Positions 51,701-62,185 of a stretch of 64,000 bases of DNA are shown in pieces (the first letter of the stretch is position 1; every line of letters starts with the position of its first letter). Source of the DNA: Perlabentimonas gracilis (lineage in GTDB: Bacteria; Bacteroidota; Bacteroidia; Bacteroidales; Tenuifilaceae); assembly GCF_011174675.1 (NCBI RefSeq), contig NZ_JAANIG010000006.1:1-64000 (forward strand), written 5' to 3'. Position numbers and translations under genes: made by a program. Under the pieces are notes generated by a model. The model was given only the letters and a program-made list of their open reading frames with translations. It did no database searches and was not told the origin of the DNA.

Positions 51701-51722
51701 ATTTTCAACTAATTCACAGGCT

Positions 51723-54700
51723 ATGAGACAAACTGTTTGCTTATTTTTAATGATTATGATTTCGGTGTTTGCAATTGGGCAAACAGTAAGCTACGATTTT
51801 GAGAGCGGAAACCTTGATGGCTGGACTCAGTTTCCAGAAGGAAGGTGGCGTGCAACTACACAAAATGTAATTGATGGTAATTTCTCTTTACAACACTATT
51901 TCCCAGAAGCTTCTGAGCCAGGAGATGATAGAATATCTAAAGCATTGCCCGACTGGAGTGGATCGGAAGGTACCATTGTTTGGCGCTTTAAAATAAGTTA
52001 TAAAAGGGATGTTACTTCTGCTAATCGTTGGGCATTTTATCTTTATGCCAATCACGATGCATCCGAATTCAATTACTCCGAATCAAGCACCTTAAATGGG
52101 TATATTCTTGGGGTTAATGTTGAGCCTTCCACCTCAGATAAGATTTTAAAATTATATAAAGTTATCGATGGTAATATTAGCGTACTTTTAAATACAGGCA
52201 TTGACTGGGCAGAAGAAGTGGGGACGGGATCTACTTCTCTTGCAGCAATTGAGATTGTTCGAAGTGGAGCAGGGTTATTCACAATTAGGTTGTCATCTAA
52301 CGGTGAATTCTCCAACCTGGTTACTCTAGGAAGTGTACTAGATGATGAGCATAGTTTTGGTGGGCATTTTGGAACTTATGTAAAATATTCTGCTACTCAA
52401 TTTGACAAACTTTATCTTGACAACATCTCTATCTCCTACACCCCTCAAAACACCAACGATCACGATGCACAAGTCCTTGGCCCTACCACTCAGATTGTTG
52501 GTGGGGAAATCAGCTCGCTTGCCACGTCGCCCGAGCAGGCAGTTGATGTGCTTAACTTTGATGTTAATGATCAAGGAACGGCCGATGGGCTCCCTACATA
52601 TATAACCAAGCTAAGGTTCGCCAAGGTCGACTCGCCCACTGCGGCCAGCTGGCCACAGGCTATTGGTGGAGTTAAGCTGCGTGGATCAAACGGAGAGATT
52701 CCAATTCAAGCCACCTACATTCTCGATAATGCCATTGAGCTAGAGATTGAAAAGGGCGATATGGTGATTGGCGATAATAGCACCGAGGAGTTTACCCTAT
52801 CGCTATACCTTAGTTCCAACGATGTTGAAGATGGTAAAGAGATTAGGCTTAGGGTAGATAATGTCAACCATGGTTGGGAGTCGCACCATGAAGGGTCGGC
52901 ATTTACCGATGTTTTCCCTGAAGCGGTAACCTCAAACGCGTTCGCCATTGTGGTAATACCAACGCATCTTAGCATTGCCAGCTACACCCAACCATTGGTG
53001 GTGAATGTTCCTTTTAGCGTTACAGCCCATGCTGCCGATATCAACGGAAATCTTGCAAAATCGTTCAATGGTGCCGATGTTGTGTTAAGCGTTTTGCAGG
53101 GTGAGGGAACTCTAACTCCAGCCGAAAGTCTTACTTCCACAGCTATTGATGGGGTAATAACGTGGAATGATATATCGTACTCAAAGAAAGATATTCTTAG
53201 GTTAAAGGTTTCAGCAAACGACCTTGAGGATGGCGTGTCCGAAGCCATTGACGTAAGCAATGAGAGCACTTCAGTAGCACATTTACCCGCAGATCAGGTT
53301 GCGGGCGGATCCATATCATCAACCATTAGCACTATTGGCAAAGCGGTTGAGGTATTCCGTTTCGGCGTGTCCGATCTTGGTGCGTTTGACGGAGCCCCAA
53401 CACGTGTGCAGCAGATTAATATTACCCGCCCTTCGGGTGCAAACATGGCTTCGTTTAGCGGAAGCATTGCGGGTGTTGTGCTTAAGGCAAACGGTAAGGT
53501 GATCCCAATTGGTAATCCAAGGATTCTAACCGCATCAATAACCATTCCCTTTGCCGAGAATGCCCTTGTGGTTCCCGATGGCGAAACCCTTGAGGTGTCG
53601 ATATACATCTACCTTCGCACCGGGAGTACCGTTGTAGATGGGAACGTTCTGCAGTTTATGATTGGCAAAACGAGCCATGATTTTGTTGCCTACGAGTCGG
53701 GCTCAACATTTGCCCCAGAGTTTGATGAAGATGTGGTTTCCTCGCCATTTACCATCGATGTTAAGGCCACTCAGCTAGCCTTTAGAAACGTTCCTCAGGC
53801 CGTTGGGCTGAATGAGCCATTTGCTGTTGAGGTTGCTGCTGTTGATGATGGCGGTAGCCTCGATGCCAATGCCACGGGCAATGTTACCCTTGCAAAGAAT
53901 AGTGGCGACGGCTGGTTGCAAATTCCAAGCGTAACCGTTAGCATGGCCAATGGGGTTGCTAAGTGGGATGGTTTAAAATACTCCTATACAACTCCCGAGC
54001 CTTTTAACCTTATTGCCAAGTCGGCAACTTTTAATGATGTTTTGTCGCCCCTTATTTACTGTGCCGACCGCACAACTAGGCTAACCCAACCCGAAACACC
54101 TCTGGAAGGAGGCACCATCAGCTCTTTGGTCGTGTCCAAGGACGATGCCGTTGAGGTGTTGCGGTTTGGAATTACCGATATGGGGACTACCGATAATCTT
54201 CCAACGCGTGTTGCCAAAATGGTTTTCCGATCGCAAGAGGGTGATACCGATATGAGCCTAAACCGTGCCATTGGTGGTGTTGTGCTTTACGCTGATGGAA
54301 AAGAGATTGTGCCTTTGAGTACTACCATCGAGTCAAGCGCCATTACGCTTTCGTTTTTAAGCGATGGGCTTGTAATTCCCGATGGCGAATCGGTTGAACT
54401 GTCCCTTAAGGCATTTCTAAAATCAGGTGGCCAGGTCGATGGATCAACCCTTTCGCTGTACATCCCTGCATCGGGTCATGGGTGGGAGTCGGTGGTTACT
54501 AGTTCAGGTTTTCCCTCTACTTTCGATATGGGACTGTATGGCCCACCAATACAAATTAAGGTTCAAGGCACTTCGCTTGTGTTCTACAAACAGCCCTTTA
54601 TAGCTGCCGAAGGCCAATTGTTTAACCTATCTGTTGCTATTGCTGACGCCCATGGAAGTATTGATATGAATGCAACGGGAGTTGCTTCTATTGTTGTAGA

Positions 54701-57449
54701 TTATGGCCCTGGAGATATTGATGTGGAGTCCGAATCGGTTACGTTTGTTGATGGTATAGCGCAGTGGGCAAATGTTACACTTAATGCAGTGGGTCGATAT
54801 CGGTTAAAGGTAACGAGTGATCAGGAGGGTATTTCACAAGGTGTTTCGCAGCCCATATGGAATGGTGCAGCCCTTGTTAGCCATATCGATGAGGATTTCG
54901 AAACCCTGCCATTATCGTTTGAACTAAGCCCCGAGTGGAGCGTTTCAACCATATCGCCAATCGAAGGGAAGTCATCGCTTAAGCACGGATTAACTGGTGT
55001 TGATGGTAATAGTACCCTATCGATACCCCTAGGTATCGACAATATGGGCGATGGCCCGCTGGAGTGGTCGTTCGTGATGCGCAATGGCGACTGGGATCCT
55101 TCAACTAGCAACACCTTTTGGTTTGTCCTTTCGTCCGATAACCAATCCATTAGGCAGGGGTCGTACAATGGCTATGCAGTTGGGGTTAACCTAACTGGCG
55201 ACGACGATTTGCTAACTCTCTGGAGGGTGACTCAGGGAAAAACTGCGCAGGTTGTTGTAAAGGCCGATTTCGATTGGGATGAGGCTGAAACGGTTTACGT
55301 AAAGGTTACACGTACCCCCGATGGTGAATGGAGCCTTTGGTATCAGCCCGAGTTTAACCAGTCATCGCTCAGGCTTGCAGGTAAGGCAGTTGATGCAACC
55401 CACACCGCTGCTCAATACTGTGGCCCAGCATTTATATACACCGCCTCAAGAGCTGGCGAGTTTTGGCTCGATAACCTAGTGGTTAGTACCGCTACCTATC
55501 CTCCAACCATACAGCAAGCACGTATGCTTTCGCTTACCTCAGTTGATGTGGTCTTCTCAAGTGCTGTAGATGCTACCGATGCTGAATTAACTACAAATTA
55601 TTCTATTACCGACGAGCAAGGCGCAAGGTACAATGTGCTTGGCGCATTTTTAAATCTCGACAGGCCCAATCGGGTTACCCTCCGTACCGAGCAATTACCG
55701 CTAGAGGAGCTTGACTTAAAGATCGCAGGAGTGAAATCGGCGTTGGGAACAACGACAGTAAACGATAGCACGATAATTGGCCTTGGGGCTGCTGGCACTT
55801 TTGGCAATGTAATTATTAACGAGATTATGGCACGTCCGAGTGCTGATGGCGGATTGCCCAATGTTGAGTATGTGGAGCTATACAACCGTACCGATAAATC
55901 GATATCGTTAAATGGTTGGAAATTTAGAGGTAACGATAGCTACGCTAACATCCCCAATGCCACAATAGAGCCCAATGGGTACATTATTCTGGCACGCACA
56001 AGTGGTGCTCCGCTTATGGCCGAGTACGGACAGTCAGTTGGAGTAACATCATTCCCTACTTTACTTGTGGGTGGAATGTTTGTGGGAATTTACGATAATA
56101 AAAACCATCTTATTTCATGGGTTGAGTACTCCGACACATGGTACAAGGACGATGTGAAAAAGGCTGGTGGTTTCTCGCTCGAGCGAATTGATCCCAACAA
56201 CTTGGTAGAAGGGCAGGCAAACTGGATGGCATCATCCGACCCATCGGGAGGTACACCGGGTAGGGCAAACTCTGTTGTTGCCAGTAACCCCGATGTTGTC
56301 AATCCAAGAGTGGTAGAGGTGCAGGTAATTAGTACAACCGTGTTTGAGGTTGGCTTCTCTGAGCCCATGGATAGCCTCTCCATAACCCTTGCCAACAAGT
56401 ACTCTATTGATAGGGGCATTGGCTCGCCGCTTTGGGCAACAACTTCGGGGCCCAAGTACAACAGGGTAAGGTTGACGTTTGAGACACCCATCGCTCCAAG
56501 AGAGATTTATAACCTCTGTTTCGATGGCTCCATTATCGATTTCTCTGGTAATGGGATTGAAACCTCCTGCGTGCAAATTGCATTGCCCGAAGAGCCAGCT
56601 GCTAACGATATCGTTATAAACGAGGTTCTCTTTAACCCTTACGCTGGTGGGGTCGATTTTGTGGAGATTTACAACCGATCCGAGAAGACTTTCGACTTGA
56701 GCAAGCTGTGGATTGCAAACCGTAACAGAACCACCCTGGCGCTTAACGAGTTCTATCGTGCTTCGGCAACATCGAGGCTACTGCTACCCAACAGCTACGC
56801 TGTGCTCACCGAGAACATTGAGCAGGTAGAGCAGTTCTACTATATCGAGAATCCCGATGCTATGGTGCATACCCCTAGACTTCCGGCCTATCCTAACGAT
56901 AATGGTTACGTGCTGCTGCTATCCGACGTGGGCGACGAGGTGGATGAGTTTGCCTACAACGAGAAGATGCATAACACGCTGCTGGCCGATGTTAAGGGTG
57001 TTTCGCTGGAGCGTATAAACCCCAACATGCCAACTAACGATCAGTCGAGTTGGCAGTCGGCTGCCCAAACCGCAGGTTTTGCCACCCCAACCGCCAAAAA
57101 CTCGCAGTTTACCGATCCTACACAGGTGAACGATGAGTTTGAGCTCTCGCTCAAGGTGTTCTCGCCCGATGGCGATGGCTTTGAGGATTATGTTATGATC
57201 AATTACGAGCTGCCGGAGAACGGTTACATTGTCAATATTGTGGTGTTCGACTCGCGGGGTAGAAGGGTTAAACGATTGGCAGCAAATATGACTCTGGGCA
57301 CATCGGGTAGCATAAAGTGGGATGGCACAAACGATGGTGGCGGTAGGGTTACTGTTGGCGCCTACGTTATATTTATCGAGGCATTCGACCTAAGAGGTAA
57401 TATTAAGCGGTACAAGAAGACAGTGGTGGTGGCAACCCGTTTTAGGTAA
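51723..57449 (+). CDS. large secreted lamin-tail domain protein with FlgD-like C-terminus
   Basis: A 1908-residue exported protein; the ATG at 51723 (MRQTVCLFLMIMISVFAIGQ) gives a signal peptide. The layout is an N-terminal jellyroll-like domain (about 20-240), three related modules of about 267 residues starting near 245, 514 and 780 (each with a GGxISS...A(V/I)(D/E)VLxF...LPT motif), a second jellyroll-like domain (about 1055-1260), Ig-like and two lamin-tail domains (about 1358-1470 and 1627-1750; INEIMARP, YVELYNR; INEVLFNP, VEIYNR), and a FlgD Ig-like C-terminus (about 1820-1908; SPDGDGFEDY). It is probably a cell-surface or secreted structural protein. No classic type IX sorting domain is obvious, although the FlgD-like end may play that part. 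Confidence 0.85.
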   Translation: MRQTVCLFLMIMISVFAIGQTVSYDFESGNLDGWTQFPEGRWRATTQNVIDGNFSLQHYFPEASEPGDDRISKALPDWSGSEGTIVWRFKISYKRDVTSANRWAFYLYANHDASEFNYSESSTLNGYILGVNVEPSTSDKILKLYKVIDGNISVLLNTGIDWAEEVGTGSTSLAAIEIVRSGAGLFTIRLSSNGEFSNLVTLGSVLDDEHSFGGHFGTYVKYSATQFDKLYLDNISISYTPQNTNDHDAQVLGPTTQIVGGEISSLATSPEQAVDVLNFDVNDQGTADGLPTYITKLRFAKVDSPTAASWPQAIGGVKLRGSNGEIPIQATYILDNAIELEIEKGDMVIGDNSTEEFTLSLYLSSNDVEDGKEIRLRVDNVNHGWESHHEGSAFTDVFPEAVTSNAFAIVVIPTHLSIASYTQPLVVNVPFSVTAHAADINGNLAKSFNGADVVLSVLQGEGTLTPAESLTSTAIDGVITWNDISYSKKDILRLKVSANDLEDGVSEAIDVSNESTSVAHLPADQVAGGSISSTISTIGKAVEVFRFGVSDLGAFDGAPTRVQQINITRPSGANMASFSGSIAGVVLKANGKVIPIGNPRILTASITIPFAENALVVPDGETLEVSIYIYLRTGSTVVDGNVLQFMIGKTSHDFVAYESGSTFAPEFDEDVVSSPFTIDVKATQLAFRNVPQAVGLNEPFAVEVAAVDDGGSLDANATGNVTLAKNSGDGWLQIPSVTVSMANGVAKWDGLKYSYTTPEPFNLIAKSATFNDVLSPLIYCADRTTRLTQPETPLEGGTISSLVVSKDDAVEVLRFGITDMGTTDNLPTRVAKMVFRSQEGDTDMSLNRAIGGVVLYADGKEIVPLSTTIESSAITLSFLSDGLVIPDGESVELSLKAFLKSGGQVDGSTLSLYIPASGHGWESVVTSSGFPSTFDMGLYGPPIQIKVQGTSLVFYKQPFIAAEGQLFNLSVAIADAHGSIDMNATGVASIVVDYGPGDIDVESESVTFVDGIAQWANVTLNAVGRYRLKVTSDQEGISQGVSQPIWNGAALVSHIDEDFETLPLSFELSPEWSVSTISPIEGKSSLKHGLTGVDGNSTLSIPLGIDNMGDGPLEWSFVMRNGDWDPSTSNTFWFVLSSDNQSIRQGSYNGYAVGVNLTGDDDLLTLWRVTQGKTAQVVVKADFDWDEAETVYVKVTRTPDGEWSLWYQPEFNQSSLRLAGKAVDATHTAAQYCGPAFIYTASRAGEFWLDNLVVSTATYPPTIQQARMLSLTSVDVVFSSAVDATDAELTTNYSITDEQGARYNVLGAFLNLDRPNRVTLRTEQLPLEELDLKIAGVKSALGTTTVNDSTIIGLGAAGTFGNVIINEIMARPSADGGLPNVEYVELYNRTDKSISLNGWKFRGNDSYANIPNATIEPNGYIILARTSGAPLMAEYGQSVGVTSFPTLLVGGMFVGIYDNKNHLISWVEYSDTWYKDDVKKAGGFSLERIDPNNLVEGQANWMASSDPSGGTPGRANSVVASNPDVVNPRVVEVQVISTTVFEVGFSEPMDSLSITLANKYSIDRGIGSPLWATTSGPKYNRVRLTFETPIAPREIYNLCFDGSIIDFSGNGIETSCVQIALPEEPAANDIVINEVLFNPYAGGVDFVEIYNRSEKTFDLSKLWIANRNRTTLALNEFYRASATSRLLLPNSYAVLTENIEQVEQFYYIENPDAMVHTPRLPAYPNDNGYVLLLSDVGDEVDEFAYNEKMHNTLLADVKGVSLERINPNMPTNDQSSWQSAAQTAGFATPTAKNSQFTDPTQVNDEFELSLKVFSPDGDGFEDYVMINYELPENGYIVNIVVFDSRGRRVKRLAANMTLGTSGSIKWDGTNDGGGRVTVGAYVIFIEAFDLRGNIKRYKKTVVVATRFR

Positions 57450-57474
57450 GCCATCGTAAACCGAGCAATATAGC

Positions 57475-57510
57475 AAGGGAGCCAAGCAATCTGCTTGGCT
57501 CCCTTCGTTT
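57475..57510 (+). terminator. Rho-independent terminator between the lamin-tail and pnp genes
   Basis: A perfect 13-bp stem AAGGGAGCCAAGC (57475-57487) with GCTTGGCTCCCTT (57493-57505), 5-base loop, then CGTTT. It could serve both converging genes. Confidence 0.85.
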
Positions 57511-57535
57511 ATGATGAGTGAGTGTGTTTGTATTT

Positions 57536-58345
57536 CTACAAATTCTGCAGCATCTCCTCCATAATCAGCGTCATTTTCCTTTCAGCTTCTTTACCTACTT
57601 TCTGAACTTCCTCATGGGTAATCTCCACAATTTTACCCGGAACACCCAGGTCGGTGATAATGGAGATGGCAAAAACGGGCAGCCCCATTTGGCGAGCAAC
57701 AATAACCTCGGGAACGGTTGACATACCCACGGTGTCGCCACCAATAATGCGGAAATACTGGTATTCCTTTGGCGTTTCGAAGGTTGGGCCAGTGGTGCCC
57801 ACGTAGCAACCTATTTGAGTGTTAATGCCATTCTTCTTAGCAATATCCTGTGCCAAGGCAATAAGCTTGTAATCGTAAGGTTGGCTCATGTCGGGGAAAC
57901 GGGGGCCAAACTCCTTATCGTTAGGGCCAATAAGCGGGTTGGGTAGCAGGTTGATATGGTCGTTGATAATCATCAGGTCGCCAATCTCAAAGTCGGGGTT
58001 TACCCCACCGCTGGCGTTGGAAACAAAAAGATTCTTAACGCCTAGGTACTTCATAACCCTAACAGGGAAGGTTACCTCCTTCATGTCGTATCCTTCGTAG
58101 AAGTGGAAGCGACCCTGCATGGCAACCACCTTCTTTCCACCTAAATCGCCAAATATTAATCGGCCATGGTGCCCCTCAACGGTTGAAACAGGGAAGTTGG
58201 GTATATCGCCATAGTCAAGAACTTCTTGATTTTTAATGTCCTTAGTTAGCCCTCCTAGCCCAGTGCCCAGTATAATTCCAACCTCAGGCTCAACGGTTAC
58301 CTTGCTGCGAATGTAAGCCGTTGTTTCTTTTACTTTCTCTAGCAT
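57536..58345 (-). CDS. purine nucleoside phosphorylase (class I, trimeric type)
   Basis: A 269-residue enzyme splitting purine nucleosides with phosphate to base and ribose-1-phosphate. Motifs: ILGTGLGGL, VEGHHGRLIFG, VSNASGGVNPDFEIGDLMII and the C-terminal VMSTVPE-like GMSTVPEVIVA. I prefer the ATG at 58345 (MLEKVKETTAYIR); starting at 58378 is also possible. The gene begins inside the 3' end of lpxK (56-bp overlap), so the two are translationally coupled at least by position. Confidence 0.93.
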   Translation of the reverse strand: MLEKVKETTAYIRSKVTVEPEVGIILGTGLGGLTKDIKNQEVLDYGDIPNFPVSTVEGHHGRLIFGDLGGKKVVAMQGRFHFYEGYDMKEVTFPVRVMKYLGVKNLFVSNASGGVNPDFEIGDLMIINDHINLLPNPLIGPNDKEFGPRFPDMSQPYDYKLIALAQDIAKKNGINTQIGCYVGTTGPTFETPKEYQYFRIIGGDTVGMSTVPEVIVARQMGLPVFAISIITDLGVPGKIVEITHEEVQKVGKEAERKMTLIMEEMLQNL

Positions 58346-59384
58346 ATTCGTGAATTTTACAGTTAAATTCTTCCTCATTACCGTTTAAAAAACTTACCCT
58401 TATCGGGATAAAGTAAAACACCCTTTTCACTTCGGCGGGAAGGTTGTTTAACTCCTTAATACGTGCCGCATCCTTCTCGGTGGTGATTACAATTGTGGGC
58501 CTGTTTTTTAAAACGGAAATTCTTTCAAAGATAGCTCTAATTTTTTTTTCGGTAAAATGATAGTGATCTGGTAGCTGAATGGTGCGATCAACCGCATATA
58601 AATCTTTTAAATATCCGAAAAAGGGTTTTGGGTTGGCTATCCCTGCCAAAGCAATTACGTTGGGCTGGCTTTTGGGGTTGATTGCCGTATTCGCATCGCT
58701 AAAAACTGGCTCTATACTGCCATAGGTGTAGGTTGTGAAATAAACTTGCTGGTTGCTTTGGAGCTTAAGTTTGCCTATAATTTTTTGCTGATCCACATCC
58801 GAAAGGTCGCTAGGACACTTGGTAACAATCACTACGTTTGCCCTTTTACGCTGTGCGAAGCTGTCGCGTAGAGTACCTGTTGGCAGAAAAAAATCTTTGT
58901 AAATCAAATTGTTGTAATCGGTAAGTAGAATAGCAAGCCCAGGCTTAACGTAACGATGCTGAAATGCATCGTCGAGCAATATTACATCTGTGCTTGGTTT
59001 TTGCTGCAGTAGCGTTTTAATGCCACGTACCCTTTGCTCGTCAACCGCTACGGTAATTCCGGGGAATTTGGTTTGCATTTGCATTGGCTCATCGCCAATA
59101 TCCGATGCGGTGCTACTGCTGCTGGCTAGTAAAAACCCTTTGGTTCTGCGCTTGTACCCACGGCTAAGCGTTGCCACATTAAAATCATCTTTTAAAAGAT
59201 TTATGAGATGCTCGGTGTGGGGTGTTTTGCCCGTACCACCAACCGTTAGGTTGCCAATGCAAACTACTGCCCTGCTAAATGAGGTGGATTTTTTTATGCC
59301 AATATCAAAAAGAAAGTTTCTGACGTATACGGCTGCCCCATATAGTAGGGCTATGGGGAACAGTATGATGCGAATAATTTGCAT
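58290..59384 (-). CDS. lpxK: tetraacyldisaccharide 4'-kinase
   Basis: A 364-residue membrane-associated kinase that phosphorylates the 4' position of tetraacyldisaccharide-1-phosphate to give lipid IVA. The N-terminal membrane helix (about 1-22), Walker A (GNLTVGGTGKTPHTEHL) and later DDAFQHRYV and DYNNL segments are family features. Its last 56 bases overlap the pnp gene. lpxH, an earlier pathway step, is at 38625. Confidence 0.93.
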   Translation of the reverse strand: MQIIRIILFPIALLYGAAVYVRNFLFDIGIKKSTSFSRAVVCIGNLTVGGTGKTPHTEHLINLLKDDFNVATLSRGYKRRTKGFLLASSSSTASDIGDEPMQMQTKFPGITVAVDEQRVRGIKTLLQQKPSTDVILLDDAFQHRYVKPGLAILLTDYNNLIYKDFFLPTGTLRDSFAQRKRANVVIVTKCPSDLSDVDQQKIIGKLKLQSNQQVYFTTYTYGSIEPVFSDANTAINPKSQPNVIALAGIANPKPFFGYLKDLYAVDRTIQLPDHYHFTEKKIRAIFERISVLKNRPTIVITTEKDAARIKELNNLPAEVKRVFYFIPIRVSFLNGNEEEFNCKIHEYARESKRNNGLHSQQGNR

Positions 59385-59465
59385 TGATTACTTGTCTATA
59401 ATGGCAAAGATATTATCAAATCTACACTTTTTCTGGTGAATATTGTTGACTTGTGCACTGTTTAC

Positions 59466-61124
59466 CTAGTGAGAGTTGGCAAGGTCTAATGCCTTCCATG
59501 TGAAAAACTTCTTGAAAATAACAGTTTGCACTAAGTAGATAGAAAACCCATAAACCAAGATTAGTATCAATGGGAAGTACTTAAACTCTTGCGCCCCATA
59601 GTAATGAATAAACCCTAGCGCAATAGTCGATGCCATCACCAGAATAAAGATTACAAAGGTTGAGGCAGAGGAATTTGATTTTTTATCGCTACTAAAGGGG
59701 TGCTTTTTGGGGCTAACTAAAAATGCAGTGCAGATAGTTAGATAGATTACCATAAAGGCAACGGCAATATCAACTATTACTTTTGTGCCCCAAATAGCAA
59801 TAACACCAAGGTTTATAGCGATGTAGAAAGGGGTAAGGAAGCGCACAAAAACCGATTTCATTGCTCCCGAAAAGAAGTGGTGTGGCGACTCAATGGGCAA
59901 ACTCCTGAGCAGCCATCCTACGCCCTTGTTGTTGCCTATGCTCATTGCCGAGGAGAATGATGCCGAAACAAAGCAGAATGAGTATAGGATAATAAAGTAT
60001 TTACTTGTTTCTGCAAGCGACGTTAACCCTTCAAAATCTTTAAAGAACGGAAATACCATGAAAAACAGAATGTACCCAAAAGTTGGTAGTATTGTTTGCA
60101 GAAAAAGTCGTTCGCGGCCAATAAGCCTCCAGGTCATAACAAACGATGAGCGTTCTTGCTCGTTAAACGAAAATATTTTTGATAAAAAGTTGGCTAGGGT
60201 GCGCGATTTTGTTTGTGACGTCGATTTATCGCTCTGCTCTAGTTCTGAGAGCTTTTTGTTGAATATTGGGGTGAGGTATTTTCCTGTAGTAAATAGCCCA
60301 AGCGGGGGAAGGGCAATCGCAACCAGTGAGAGTATGACTAGATTAGCGCTAAAGTTTAGGCTCGAAAACATTTCGGTTAAGCCTGCAAAGTATGTAGAGG
60401 GAATAATGTAAGTGTACCACTTTGTTGCAATGGTGATGTTCGAAAAATCTATCGTATCAAGCATATTGAGGCTAAGCTGATATATTGCCATGAACAGAAT
60501 GGCCATAAACACCTGAAAATACATCAACAAATTTTTGAGCTTATCGCCCTTGGCAAATCTCATGATGCCTAGGTACATTAAGTTCGATAGGAAAAGGGTG
60601 AATATCACATTTAAAATTAATGCAAAAACAAACGCTGCCATCGACCCAATACCGTATTGAATAGCAATTTGTACACTTACAGGCAGCAATAAGCTTAATG
60701 CTGAAAACATTAGGTGTATAAAAATATGAGCATTGCGAGCAAGGCTCAGCGTGGTGCTGCTGATAGGTAGAGGTTGGAGTATGGTGTTGTCCGATGTGTT
60801 GAGAAGTATGGTGCTGAATTCCGATATAATTAGCATTGAAATTGTTAGCATGAGCATAGAGTGCCCAACGAAGAATAAGGTAAACGAGTCTTGTAGCTTT
60901 GTGGTTATTATCAGTATAATTAACCCAATGATAAGCATCATAAGAAACTGCCACACCAGGGAGCTGCTATTCTCTTTAGAACTGTTTCCGTTAAAACTAC
61001 TAGGCCTGCGGTTATCTAAAGTTAGCTTTAGTTTAAGTATTTTAATGAACTGGGTGTAGTTAGCCCCCATCCTTTTTATTATAGACTTGAAGGGCACAAA
61101 AAGGGATAGTATAAGTTTTATCAT
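59466..61124 (-). CDS. ABC transporter permease (multi-helix)
   Basis: A 552-residue membrane protein with about twelve hydrophobic helices and charged loops, including a Ser/Lys-rich cytoplasmic loop (about 285-320; SELEQSDKSTSQTKSRTLANFLSK). The layout fits a long ABC-2-type exporter subunit. It starts 3 bp after the ATP-binding gene, so the two form one exporter. The substrate is unknown; Bacteroidota pairs of this kind are usually assigned only as ABC exporters. Confidence 0.82.
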   Translation of the reverse strand: MIKLILSLFVPFKSIIKRMGANYTQFIKILKLKLTLDNRRPSSFNGNSSKENSSSLVWQFLMMLIIGLIILIITTKLQDSFTLFFVGHSMLMLTISMLIISEFSTILLNTSDNTILQPLPISSTTLSLARNAHIFIHLMFSALSLLLPVSVQIAIQYGIGSMAAFVFALILNVIFTLFLSNLMYLGIMRFAKGDKLKNLLMYFQVFMAILFMAIYQLSLNMLDTIDFSNITIATKWYTYIIPSTYFAGLTEMFSSLNFSANLVILSLVAIALPPLGLFTTGKYLTPIFNKKLSELEQSDKSTSQTKSRTLANFLSKIFSFNEQERSSFVMTWRLIGRERLFLQTILPTFGYILFFMVFPFFKDFEGLTSLAETSKYFIILYSFCFVSASFSSAMSIGNNKGVGWLLRSLPIESPHHFFSGAMKSVFVRFLTPFYIAINLGVIAIWGTKVIVDIAVAFMVIYLTICTAFLVSPKKHPFSSDKKSNSSASTFVIFILVMASTIALGFIHYYGAQEFKYFPLILILVYGFSIYLVQTVIFKKFFTWKALDLANSH

Positions 61125-61127
61125 GGC

Positions 61128-61904
61128 CTACTTATTTAGCATGCTAAATAGTTCTTCCGCTTTTTCGGAGTAGTTTGAGTTTCCGGTAAGCCTAGTAAAT
61201 AGGTTCTCTAACGATAAATCGTTGGAGAGGCTTTTGAGCTTATCGAAGGAGCCATCGGCAACAACCTTCCCTTGATCCAGCAGTACAATACGGTTCGATA
61301 TTCGTTCCACCACATCCATTATGTGAGAGCTGTAAAATATGGTTTTGCCCTCGCGGGCAAGGTGAACAAGCATCTCTTTTATCATGATAACCGAGTTGGC
61401 ATCGAGGCCCGTAAGCGGTTCGTCCATAAAAATTAGCTGGGGGTTGTGCAGCAGTGCAGAGCCAATTAGCACTTTTTGTCGCATTCCTTTGGAGAAGGTT
61501 GCAATTCTATCGTGCATATTTTTATGTATCTCAAAAAGCTTAAGTATCGATTCCGCTTTTTCTCTTGTTTCATCTGCTGGTAGTCCCCTCATATCGCCAA
61601 TAAATTCAATAAATTCCATTGGCGTAAGCATATCGTAAAGCGATGCATTTTCGGGTATGTAGCCTATTCGTTGCTTAACCTCAAGCGGGTTTTTTCTGAT
61701 ATCGAATCCTAAAACTGATACATCGCCCTGAAAATTGGTTAGCAAGCCACAGAATATTTTAATAGTTGTTGATTTGCCAGCACCATTGGGACCAATATAT
61801 CCTATTATTTGTCCCTTTTCAATTTCTAAATCAATGCCCTTTAGAACTTCGGTTTCGTTGTAACTTTTTATAAGGTTTTTTGCTTGCAGGATTTGATTGC
61901 CCAT
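61128..61904 (-). CDS. ABC transporter ATP-binding protein
   Basis: A 258-residue ATPase of the exporter (DRA/ABC-2) type. I start at 61904 (MGNQILQAKNLIKSYNETEVL), where the domain begins; a 54-residue extension to 62066 is hydrophobic and poorly coded. Walker A GPNGAGKSTTIKIF, the signature FSKGMRQKVLIGSALL and Walker B LIFMDEPLTGLD are all intact. Paired with the permease downstream. Confidence 0.95.
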   Translation of the reverse strand: MGNQILQAKNLIKSYNETEVLKGIDLEIEKGQIIGYIGPNGAGKSTTIKIFCGLLTNFQGDVSVLGFDIRKNPLEVKQRIGYIPENASLYDMLTPMEFIEFIGDMRGLPADETREKAESILKLFEIHKNMHDRIATFSKGMRQKVLIGSALLHNPQLIFMDEPLTGLDANSVIMIKEMLVHLAREGKTIFYSSHIMDVVERISNRIVLLDQGKVVADGSFDKLKSLSNDLSLENLFTRLTGNSNYSEKAEELFSMLNK

Positions 61905-62185
61905 ATTGCTGAGTGATTTGTTTGGTGTAGTTATGTTTAGTATGCTGGTGCTTTTATAAGAAAAAGAAGAGGTAAAAGTATAAAAGTTTTGCCATAAAAA
62001 CGATCGTGTTTTGCTCAGAATGGAGAATGGGTTGAAGCTTATTTTTCCGTTGATATAGAATGACATATCGGTGACACTTTTTCTCTTTTGCTTTAGGCAT
62101 AATAGGGTGCAAGTTGGCTTTGTATGGTTTGAGTTGGCATTTGTAAATAAAGTTGGATTATGGGTAAAATATTTTTAGCAAAAAA

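Noticed and set aside
61905-62066. 54-residue N-terminal extension of the ABC ATPase
   Set aside because: Precedes the domain start, is Phe/Ser/Thr-rich and low in coding character; the ATG at 61904 begins the family N-terminus.
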